From the NCBI RefSeq assembly GCF_012273655.1, contig NZ_JAAWWP010000001.1, forward strand, positions 186,001-250,000: a DNA stretch of 64,000 bases, written 5' to 3'. This DNA comes from Streptomyces physcomitrii. GTDB taxonomy: Bacteria; Actinomycetota; Actinomycetes; Streptomycetales; Streptomycetaceae. The notes below the pieces were generated by a model. It was not told the origin of the DNA and searched no databases. It saw only the letters and a list, made by a program, of their open reading frames with translations. Of the stretch, positions 8,494-16,100 are shown piece after piece (the stretch's first letter is position 1; each line of letters starts with the position of its first letter). The translations under genes were made by a program, and so were the position numbers.

Positions 8494-9380
8494 AGCGCTC
8501 TCCTGATCTCCCTCAGCAGGCTCATGGAAGCGTCGTGGTTGAGAGCCTGTGTGCGGAGTGTCGCATACCGCTGATGCAGGATCGCGACCTCCCTCACCTC
8601 GGAGATCAGCCGTCCGTTGTTCTGTCCTTCGGAGTACGCGAGCCGCTTGCCGTCCGGCAGTTCGAGCAGGGCGAGCGGGCCGTCCAGCCCGGCGTGCTCG
8701 ACACTGGCGGTCGGCATGATCTGCACGGTGACATTGCGGAGTTCACCGAGGGAGAGGATGAGTCCGAGCTGCTCGTGCGTCACCTCAGGACCGCCGAGCT
8801 GACGGCGCACGATGAACTCCTCCATCACGAAGCTGAAGGAGACGTTGGTGTGCTCGTGGATCAGTCGCTGTCGCCCCAGCCGGGATCGCACCTGTGCCTC
8901 CAACTGCTGGTCCGACAGCGGCGGAATGCTGTTGCCGAAGGCGACGCGCGAGTATCCGCTCGACTGCAACAGCCCCGGGACCAGCCTGCATTCGTACGTA
9001 CTGAGGTAGAGCGCCCTCTTCTCCAGCCGCGCCCAACGCTGGAACCAGGCGGCAAGTCCCGGTTCTCCTCGCGACAGCCGACGGAAGGCCATGCGCAGCG
9101 CGCCGGTGTTCCCTGTCGCATCCTCGGCCCGCTCGACGAAGTCCTCATCCGGCATGCGGCGCCCCAACTCCACCGATTCCACGGTGTGCTTGGAGAAGCG
9201 GACGAGGGTGGCGAACTCAGCCCGGCTCAGCCCGGCATGCTCCCGAAGGGCCTGGACGACCGCTCCGAAGGTCCGCAAGCTGTCCGAAGGCTGGGGCTCT
9301 CGCTCGTCCCGCCCCGCGGGCTGGCCCTGCCCCTCCCCTTCCTCGCGCTCGCCCTCTGTGGGCTCGGGGATCTCGGGCAT
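8490..9380 (-). CDS. XRE-family regulator with DUF5753 (WhiJ-like)
   Basis: A 296-residue DNA-binding regulator. After an acidic N-terminal tail there is a Cro/CI helix-turn-helix (about residues 38-95, LREHAGLSRAEFATLVRFSKHTVESVELGRR). This is followed by a DUF5753 domain (about 110-290, with YECRLVPGLLQSSGYSRV and a C-terminal LREIRR). The start is ATG 9380 with GGAGGTGG upstream. It is coupled to two DUF397 genes and divergent from an anti-sigma-like ATPase gene. This is the gene set of the streptomycete whiJ-type modules linked to control of development. It is probably autoregulated from the 148-base divergent region. Confidence 0.9.
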   Translation of the reverse strand: MPEIPEPTEGEREEGEGQGQPAGRDEREPQPSDSLRTFGAVVQALREHAGLSRAEFATLVRFSKHTVESVELGRRMPDEDFVERAEDATGNTGALRMAFRRLSRGEPGLAAWFQRWARLEKRALYLSTYECRLVPGLLQSSGYSRVAFGNSIPPLSDQQLEAQVRSRLGRQRLIHEHTNVSFSFVMEEFIVRRQLGGPEVTHEQLGLILSLGELRNVTVQIMPTASVEHAGLDGPLALLELPDGKRLAYSEGQNNGRLISEVREVAILHQRYATLRTQALNHDASMSLLREIRRAL

Positions 9381-9527
9381 GCGGCCACCTCCGGGTGCTT
9401 ACGGTGAACTCCGGTCGACTCACCCAGAGTTACCCCGGACAGCGGCGTACCGTCCACCTTTTGTGTCCGTACGCTGACCCACCGTACGGGGTTCCTCCCT
9501 GGTGAACGCGCCCCCGCGCCCCCCACC

Positions 9528-10016
9528 GTGAACCCCATGGACTCCGTGACCTCCCAACTCCCCGTCACCGTACGCATGTTCCATCAGCTCTTCCCGGCGA
9601 CCCGGCTCGGGGTACGCAGGGCCCGGCTGCTGGCGGACGGTCAGCTCGCCCACTGGGGGCTTGCCCAGGACACCGCCGAGCGCGCCCGCCAGATCATCGC
9701 CGAACTCGCCGCCAACGCCGTCCAGCACGGCCGCCTCCCCGGCCGCGACTTCCGCCTCGCCCTCGGCTACGCGGCCCCTGCACCGGGGGCACGCTCCACC
9801 GCCCTGCCCGGCGAACTCCGCATCGAGGTGACCGACGCCCGCGGCGAACGCCACCCCGACTTCCCGTCCTCCACCCCCACCCCGGACGCCGAATCCGGCC
9901 GCGGCCTCCTCCTGGTGGCCACCTTCGCCGACCGCTGGGGAGTCGAGGCATACCCACCGAGCGGAAAAACGGTGTGGGCGGAGGTGGACGTCCAGCCGGC
10001 CCCCGGCGACTTCTGA
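9528..10016 (+). CDS. ATP-binding protein of the anti-sigma regulatory factor type
   Basis: A 162-residue HATPase_c protein similar to serine-kinase anti-sigma factors (RsbW/SpoIIAB-like). Visible are the N-box (IIAELAANAVQHG), G1 box (LRIEVTDARGERHPDF) and G2 box (ESGRGLLLVATFADRWGV). It is one of the many short streptomycete versions (AbaA-type) that accompany XRE-DUF5753/DUF397 genes, and it is divergent from that set here. The start is GTG 9528 or ATG 9537. The target is unknown. Confidence 0.88.
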   Translation: MNPMDSVTSQLPVTVRMFHQLFPATRLGVRRARLLADGQLAHWGLAQDTAERARQIIAELAANAVQHGRLPGRDFRLALGYAAPAPGARSTALPGELRIEVTDARGERHPDFPSSTPTPDAESGRGLLLVATFADRWGVEAYPPSGKTVWAEVDVQPAPGDF

Positions 10017-10104
10017 CGGACCGCCCGCGAAAAGCCCCTCTGCCACGCCACCGAAAACCCCCACTCCAAGCAGCTCCCACCCCAGACCCCCGACCTCCGT
10101 ACAT

Positions 10105-10337
10105 TTCGCGCTCAAGTCCGCCCTGGAGCACGCCTCAGGCGAGGAGTTCGCCGTACTCAAGGAACTGTTGGACCACACCCGCACCGGCGCCACCGCCGGC
10201 GTTCACGCCCCGTCCGACTCCGCCTCCAGCGCGGCGCCATCGACTTCCTCGGGCTCGCCGTCCGCAACCCCGCGGAGCTCACCAGCGGGCCCGCCGACGG
10301 CGACGAATCACCCCTCGTCGGAGCCGCCGTCCGCTGA
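10105..10337 (+). pseudogene. Degraded C-terminal end of a tyrosine recombinase
   Basis: Two frames together read like the last part of a streptomycete phage-type integrase. The first is about 34 codons open from 10105, including FAVLKELLDHTRTGATAGVHA. After a frameshift near 10210 the second reads RLRLQRGAIDFLGLAV and ends ESPLVGAAVR at TGA 10335. The second fragment at 11481 matches the same region (YAHVRLRLQRQAIDTLG). No N-terminal part, catalytic Arg or His-x-x-Arg box remains. It marks a past integration or recombination event at the edge of the rhs island. The identity rests on motif memory, not on a search. Confidence 0.55.
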
Positions 10338-10370
10338 CGTTGCCGTCAACTACTGCCGTCAACTACCCCA

Positions 10371-10403
10371 GAAGCCCCGCCAGGACTCACCTGACGGGGC
10401 TTC
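10371..10403 (+). terminator. Hairpin after the integrase remnant
   Basis: GAAGCCCCGCCAGG pairs with CCTGACGGGGCTTC across a 5-base loop, followed by a weak T-rich stretch. It stands 33 bases after the remnant's stop, preceded by short GCCGTCAAC repeats. Confidence 0.7.
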
Positions 10404-10478
10404 AACTTTGCTTCTGCTACTGATCTTAGAATTTTCCGGATGGCGACGGCCCGCTTTCCGCATCCGCACGTCAACCAG

Positions 10479-10510
10479 CCGGCTTGACCGATGTCGACCG
10501 GTCAAGCCGG
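10479..10510 (-). terminator. Hairpin downstream of the toxin-immunity cassette
   Basis: CCGGCTTGACCG pairs with CGGTCAAGCCGG around an 8-base loop. It lies 32 bases beyond the stop of the immunity gene at 10542 and probably ends the leftward rhs-immunity transcript. Confidence 0.6.
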
Positions 10511-10541
10511 ACCCTAAAGATCACTGCTCACGGCGGCATAT

Positions 10542-10826
10542 CTAACTCAACAGCCGCTCTAGCGCATCGAGGGTCTCTTCAATAGCCAGCTCGTCCTCGC
10601 GAGGCAGTCCTTGAAGATCACCTCGATCAAGAGCAACAGCATAGATCTCCTCAAGGACCCACCAATGCGAGCGAAGGTCCTCGCCCAATGGAGAACCCTC
10701 AAGATCCGACGAAACCGAGTCGAGGTCGTCGATCAGAACCCGGAGTGCAATCCCACCGGCACGATATTTCTGAATCGACTGACGTACACCTTCGCGCAGC
10801 CACTGCGCATTGGGACTATCACTCAC
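10542..10826 (-). CDS. Putative immunity protein of orphan toxin tip 1
   Basis: A 94-residue acidic helical protein (GGIALRVLIDDL, WWVLEEIYAVALDRGDL, TLDALERLL). The GTG start overlaps the TGA of the orphan toxin tip (CAGTGAG), so the two are coupled, the usual arrangement for polymorphic toxin and immunity genes. Similar small proteins follow Rhs and other polymorphic toxins in actinomycetes, from memory. The local GC content (below 60%) is lower than that of the flanking genes, consistent with transfer. The name of the family is not certain. Confidence 0.75.
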   Translation of the reverse strand: MSDSPNAQWLREGVRQSIQKYRAGGIALRVLIDDLDSVSSDLEGSPLGEDLRSHWWVLEEIYAVALDRGDLQGLPREDELAIEETLDALERLLS

Positions 10827-11353
10827 TGCTTGATCCTTCCGGAGCTAACGGTGACAACCCGCCCAGTTGCGGTATCCGTAATCACCGTCACATGATTCTC
10901 CGCTTCGTAGTAGGCCGTGGTCCCGGCCCGCTTCCCTGGCATGCTTTCGCCGACACGAATCGTGTTTTCCACTACCGACGGCATGAGGCCGCGCTCCTGC
11001 ATCCGGTCAATCGCATGTCCGGTGTAATCGCGCCCCGCGATTGTTGCCGGTTCATTTGGCGAAAGATTGCGGAAGTTCGTACCCCTCCCGCCAACTGGGG
11101 TTGTCGGGCAGTTGCTGTTGTGAACAAGTACGGGCGTGGCCCCGGCGAGTACATAGTACGTGTGGACGTTTTCGACTGTGAGGTTGTAGGTGCGTGCGTG
11201 TTGGGTGAAGGGGTGGTTGGTGTTGATGGTGGTGTGGGTGCCGTTGGGGGTGCGGAGGGTCGTGCCTCGTTTGAGTTGTGAGGCGGGGATCCAGTCATTT
11301 TCGGAGGGGGACCAGAAGGGGTGTTCGTGGGTGGTGGTGAGGGATTCGGTGGT
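10823..11353 (-). pseudogene. Orphan Rhs toxin tip 1: truncated Hint domain plus DUF4258-like toxin
   Basis: Open for 176 codons behind an in-frame TGA (11354-11356), with no credible start. The first two thirds are the C-terminal half of a Hint domain (EHPFWSPSENDWIPASQLK, VHTYYVLAGATPVLVHNS), near-identical to the matching part of the intact rhs gene. After VLVHNS a different domain follows (YTGHAIDRMQERGLMPSVVE, HVTVITDTATGRVVTVSSG). It looks like a small BECR/DUF4258-type RNase toxin. The tip ends by overlapping the immunity start. It is best read as a displaced, silent C-terminal cassette that could be swapped onto the rhs gene through the shared Hint sequence. Confidence 0.75.
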
Positions 11354-11447
11354 TCAGATGGCGAGCTGGACCAGCCTGTTCGGCGTCCTATCTGCGTGTG
11401 GGTACGGTTGCGGGCCGTTCCTGGCGTCGGGTTGGCCTGTAGCGCTG

Positions 11448-11813
11448 TTACTTGCCGCCTGGCAGCAGTGGTGCTGCTGATGTGTCACCATCGGCGTCTA
11501 CGCCCACGTCCGGCTCCGCCTCCAGCGCCAGGCCATCGACACCCTCGGCAGCATCCTCGGCCTGACCGACATCCCGGACGACCCGCCCACCGCAGCTGTC
11601 GTCCACTGACGTTGCTGTCACCGTTGCCGTCAAACGCCTCTGGGGCCCGCTGACATCAGCGGGCCCCAGAGGCGTTTGGGCCACAGTGAAGAATCTCCGT
11701 GCTTCAAGATTCTTCAATTCAGAGACCTTCAAGAATGAGGCTCCGATTGAGATCGAATCCCCGAGTTCCATTGAACTGACCAACTCGACATCGAGTCGGA
11801 GAGGTTCAAACAT
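11448..11813 (-). CDS. Uncertain small ORF, possibly truncated third gene of cassette 2
   Basis: Starts with ATG 11813, 15 bases after the immunity gene, with GAGGG 5 bases upstream. The first 45 codons are AT-richer and look coding (MFEPLRLDVELVSSMELG). The frame then runs through the perfect inverted repeat at 11631-11678 and antisense to an integrase remnant, so the rest is unlikely to be native protein. Either a real gene lost its 3' end at a recombination junction, or the ORF is spurious. No family is recognised. Confidence 0.3.
   Translation of the reverse strand: MFEPLRLDVELVSSMELGDSISIGASFLKVSELKNLEARRFFTVAQTPLGPADVSGPQRRLTATVTATSVDDSCGGRVVRDVGQAEDAAEGVDGLALEAEPDVGVDADGDTSAAPLLPGGK
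11481..11609 (+). pseudogene. Second remnant of a tyrosine recombinase C-terminus
   Basis: An in-frame stretch of 42 codons (VTIGVYAHVRLRLQRQAID then TLGSILG and PPTAAVV) ending at TGA 11607. It resembles the extreme C-terminus of streptomycete site-specific integrases, including the catalytic-tyrosine region VYAHVRLRLQ. It is better preserved than the copy at 10105-10337 and is followed by the same TGACGTTGC-type repeats. Sequence before 11481 is unrelated, so only the tail remains. Confidence 0.55.
11631..11678. terminator. Perfect 23-bp inverted repeat with 2-base spacer
   Basis: Left arm 11631-11653 (starts CAAACGCCTCTGGGG) and right arm 11656-11678 are exact reverse complements separated only by CA. 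It is about 22 bases after the integrase remnant's stop. It is probably a bidirectional terminator; the near-absence of a loop also allows a cruciform or a recombination site. Confidence 0.7.
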
Positions 11814-11827
11814 AGAACCCTCGGAAC

Positions 11828-12217
11828 CTACTGCTTCGAGAGCATCGAAATCCCACCTGTTGCAAGAGAGAACATTCGAACAAGAACCTTCCGGACATCC
11901 GGGTCACGGTCAAGCCGTTCCAACGATTCGAACCTTGCCGGATCAAGATCGATCGTGGTAATTCCGCCAGCTTCTTTGCCGTCTGCGGACGAGAACAACA
12001 CGAGGCACCTGTACGCCCGCACAGCCCCCCCTAGCTCCTCCCGCATCAGCGCTTGGAGGACGACAGTGCCATCTTTGACCTGACTGCGGAGCGCGTCCAC
12101 CGAGGACCACCGAGTTGCCCATGATCGCTCCTCCGCTTCCATCTGGATCGCCAACAGCGTTTCGAAGCTGATCTGGCATACTCGAAAGTCAGGGTCAGTT
12201 GAATGAATCAGAGCCAT
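11828..12217 (-). CDS. Putative immunity protein of orphan toxin tip 2
   Basis: A 129-residue protein of unrecognised family (MALIHSTDPDFRVCQISFET, MEAEERSWATRWSSVDALR, RFESLERLDRDPDVRKVLVR). The ATG at 12217 overlaps the stop of the present toxin frame (TGATG). It lies 6 bases after the TAG that would have ended the toxin before its frameshift. Position, size and lower GC content make it the cognate immunity protein. It is intact although its toxin is broken, as expected if it still protects against relatives. Confidence 0.75.
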   Translation of the reverse strand: MALIHSTDPDFRVCQISFETLLAIQMEAEERSWATRWSSVDALRSQVKDGTVVLQALMREELGGAVRAYRCLVLFSSADGKEAGGITTIDLDPARFESLERLDRDPDVRKVLVRMFSLATGGISMLSKQ

Positions 12218-12882
12218 CAGGCACTACTCCGGATCGTAGACATCAATGCGTATTTCAGTATCCGGGTCGATACGTCCGTCCTGGATCCTTCTTTGGAGTT
12301 CATCCTTGCGATGATGCCCTCCAAGAATCGTGCCGTCACGCGAGACGAGGATTCCGTCTCCGTCGCCAGGATTGTTGATCCCGTCCAGGAGCCGATATCA
12401 CCAGCCTTCTCGTGACGGGTCGAAATTCCGCACGGCCCGGAATTGTGAACGAGTACCGGCGTGGCTCCCGCCAGCACATAGTACGTGTGGACGTTTTCGA
12501 CCGTGAGGTTGTAGGTCCGTGCGTGCCGGGTGAAGGGGTGGTTTGTCTTGATGGTGGCGTGGGTGCCGTTGGAGGTGCGGAGGGTCATGCCTCGTGTGAG
12601 TTGTGAGGCGGGGACCCAGTCTCCTTCGGAGGGGGACCAGAAGGGGTGTTCGTGGGTGGCGGTGAGGGATTCGGTGCCGTCTTCGGTGGTGAGGGTGAGT
12701 TTGTTGAACTTCTTGTCGGCCTCGGTGCGGATGAGGCGGGTGACGGTCCTGCCGGTTTCGGGGTCGGTGGCGAGGACCTTGTCGCCGACCTTGATGTCCT
12801 CGATAGATGAGTTCTTCGTCATGAAATCAAGGGCGCCAGGATCTGCAAGATCAGGCACTTGAGCAACGAAGTATATCCTCAC
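12217..12882 (-). pseudogene. Orphan Rhs toxin tip 2: Hint fragment plus frameshifted toxin
   Basis: An open frame of 221 codons. Codons 26-148 are a Hint domain lacking its N-terminal Cys block (IEDIKVGDKVLATDPETG, EHPFWSPSEGDW, YYVLAGATPVLVHNSG). After HEKAGD (near 12397) the reading changes character. In another frame the same DNA continues as a convincing domain (DGILVSRDGTILGGHHRKDE, then DTEIRIDVYDPE) ending at TAG 12224-12226, six bases before the immunity ATG. A single-base indel therefore inactivated the toxin. The GGHHR block recalls ParB-like nuclease folds, a tentative call. The apparent start at 12882 is arbitrary. Confidence 0.7.
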
Positions 12883-12888
12883 CTGTGA

Positions 12889-13179
12889 TCACGAATTACC
12901 GGAATCGGCTACAGCTTGACGCCATACGTTTTCGAACTGCACAGATTCGATGTGTGACGGAGAAAATTCTTCCTGTTCGGCAATTTCCTCCAAGCTCGGA
13001 AGCGGGCCCTCTCCAAGCGTAGTTACTCCCGAGAAGGATTCACCGTCCGCGAAATCCCGACGTCCGTCCCGATAGATCTCCACCTTGCGGATCTCGTACC
13101 CCGCATCGTCAAGCTCGCTATATAGCTCGACCGGCTCATCAGGCAAGTTGTGGCGCCATAGCACCTTGAGGTATCGCAT
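12889..13179 (-). CDS. DUF6881-type immunity protein of the Rhs toxin
   Basis: A 96-residue protein with the pattern MRYLKVLWRHNLPDEPVELYSELDDAGYEIRKVE, here written only to its first part: MRYLKVLWRHNLP. It continues with LPSLEEIAEQEEF and VQFENVW and resembles the DUF6881 family as I remember it. The ATG lies 1 base beyond the TGA of the giant rhs gene, so it is its immediate downstream partner. It probably neutralises the HYD1-type toxin domain in the cytoplasm. Confidence 0.8.
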   Translation of the reverse strand: MRYLKVLWRHNLPDEPVELYSELDDAGYEIRKVEIYRDGRRDFADGESFSGVTTLGEGPLPSLEEIAEQEEFSPSHIESVQFENVWRQAVADSGNS

Positions 13180-13180
13180 C

Positions 13181-16100
13181 TCAGTTCGCTCCGTAGCCGA
13201 TTATTCGCCCGTTCAGATCCAAAGATCCTTGATTGGGAATCACAAAGACGTTGTCTCTTCCCTGGACGACATTCAATCCCCTGACATCAATCTCGACGTA
13301 GTTAGTGAACCGTCGCCCAGAGAATGGATGCCCGAGAAAGCATCGTGACAGCTGCCCACATGTCTTCGTTCCGGGAGCGATATCAGAGAGATACTGCCCG
13401 TCACCATAGCGCGCATCCTTCGGGCTCACCTCCTTGGTTGAGGCATTCAATTTCTTGCTTCCTACGATCCCATTCATCCCCGCTTCATCGGTGTAGTGAA
13501 TGAGGGTTTCGGGAGGGCAGCCACCAGAATTGTGAACGAGTACCGGAGTCTTACCCGCCAGCACATAGTACGTGTGCACCGTGCTGACGGTGAGGTCGTA
13601 TGTCGTCTGCTTCTTGGTGAAGTGGCGGGTGGCTGTGACGGTGACGGTGTGGTCGGAGTCGGTGCTGCGCAGGGTCATGCCGGGGTGCAGGTCTCCGGCG
13701 TCGATCCAGTCGCCCTCGGAGGGAGACCAGAAAGGGTGTGTGGTGGTGGCGGTGAGCGAGTCCTTCTTGGTGGTGCCGTCGGTGCTGGTCGTGAGCTGGA
13801 CGAAGTTCTTGTCGTGTTGCGTGACGATGGTGGCGACGACTTCTTGTGGCCGGGTTTTTCCGGTGTCGGGATCGGTTGCGAGAACCCTGTCGCCCTTCTT
13901 GATCTTTTCGATGGCCTTGCTGGTGCCGTCGGCCAGGCGGACTTCTGTTCCTTCGACGAAGCTGTGGAGACAGCTGGTGAGGCGGCTCGCCTCGGCGGTT
14001 CTCTCTGTGGCCTTGCCCGCCCGGGCCACTGTGCTCAGCTTTCCGATGGGGACGACGCCGAGGGCGGTCCAGACGCAGCCGCTCACGCTGCCGTTCTTGC
14101 AGCGGACGGCGTCGCGATAGCCGATGAGCTCCAGCCAGTCTCCCTTCGGCTGGATCCACCCGAGAGTCTCCACGGCGTCGCACAGTGCGGAGGACGAGTC
14201 GTCGCGGCAGGCCTGGTCTCCCCAGTTCATGAGGTTCTGGGTGTAGGAGTTCTCGGGGAAGATGACGCCGAGTTCCCTTTCGGACGGAACGCGGACCCCG
14301 GCGATGGTGGGCTGGCCATCCCGGGCGTAGCCGACCGCGAAGGAGGGCGCCGGGGAGGTGGCCGGCGCGGGGTTTCGGACGGGGTTGATGACCCCGCCCC
14401 CCGTAGGCCGGCCGTTCTTCGACTTGCTTCCGTCGCCGCGGGTCACCACTCCTGAGCCGCAGCCGAGGCCCGTGCTGCCGCCGCAGGCGAGGCCCAGGCC
14501 GGAGGGGTCGGTGAAGAAGAGAGGGTTCTGCGCCCCGTAGGAGAAGCCGTTCAGGGTCTGCGGTTTGTCGGTTTCCATGAGCGGGTCCACGCTCAGGAAC
14601 TGCCCCAGGGCGGTGTCGTACTCGCGGGCGCCCAGGTGGGTCAGGCCGGTGCCGGCGGTGTCGTCGGTGCCGCCGACGAAGCCTCGGGTGCCGGGCCAGG
14701 CGCTGGGGGCCGTGCCGCGGAGGTCGCCGAAGGGCAGGACGCGGCGCTGGGTGAGCTTGAGGGTCTTGGCGTCCACGGCGAGTTGGCCGGTGCCGTGGTG
14801 GTCGGCCAGGGTGAAGGAGACCGTGCCGTCGTTCTTCGTGACGGCCTGGTTGCCGTCGCCGAGGTCGGTGTAGCGGGTGGCCTCGGCGGTGGTGGCGCCC
14901 TTGCGCAGGACGACCTCGGTGTGGCCCAGGTAGAGCGTGGTCTCGGTGGGCGTACGCCCGATGAGGCGGTTGCCCTCGGTGTCGTACAGGTACTCGGTGG
15001 TCCGCTTGCCGCCCTGGCCGTCGGGCTCGCTGACCTTGGCCAGATGGCCTTCCGCGTCCCAGCCGAGCGTCTGCGCGGCGCCGCCGCGCGGCCGGGTGAG
15101 GGTGTTGCCCGCCTCGTCGTAGGTGTAGCTGTCCTTGCGGGTCTCGCCGCCGGTGGTCTCGGTGACCGAGCTCAGGGTGTGCGGCTGGGCGCTGCCGGGG
15201 GCCGGGTAGGCGTAGGCGCGCTGCCGGTCCTTGGTCGTGGTGCCCGCCGGGTCGTGGATCGTCTCGGTGAGGCGCTGGCCGCTCTTGTTGTACGCGTAGT
15301 CGTGCCAGTACGGCGCCGGTCCGCCCAGCGCGCTTGCTGCCGGGGCGTCCTTGCACTCGGCGGTGCCCTGCGCCCAGGCCTTCGTCAGGCGCCGCAGCCC
15401 GTCGTACTGGAAGCACTGGTTGTCGGTGCCGTCGCGGGAGACGTCCGAGACGGACAGGATGTTGCCGGCCTCGTCGTAGCGGTAGCTCGCGCTGCGGTCG
15501 ACGCCGGGCTGGTTCTCGCGGTCCACCCGGGAGTTGGCGAGGCGCTGGGTGCCGAACTCGTAGGTGTTGGTGACCTGGGTCTTGAGGGCCGAGCCGCCGC
15601 CGGTCATGGTCAGCTGGGCGGGCTTGCCGGTCAGGGTGTAGGACGTGGCCGCCGTGTAGCCCCGGTCGAACACCGAAGTGCGGCGCAGGGTCTCGGGGTC
15701 GTAGGTGAAGGTGCCGCCGCCCCCGGGCAGGGCACCCGCCGCGGAGTAGCTGAGACCTCTGGGCAGATCCGACGGCCAGTAGCTGTTGCCGGTCTGGTAA
15801 GTCCCCGCGAGCGCCCCCTCCTTGGCCGGGATCACCAGGGAGGTCTTCATCGGCCGGTAGCGGCTGTCGAAGACGGTGACCTTGGAGGTGTACGCCTCGC
15901 CGTCCACATAGCGGGTGGATTCGGTGAGTTGGCCCTTGGCGCCGTTGACCGTGTCGTAGACCCACTTGGCGCGCAGCGGGCCGCTCGCCGAGTCCTCGTG
16001 GAGTTCGGTCTTGCGGCCGAGGCCGTCGTAGACGTACGCGAGGTCGGGGCTGGACGGGCGGGCGTCCGAGGAGCCGGTGAGCTGGCCCCGGTCGTCGTAG

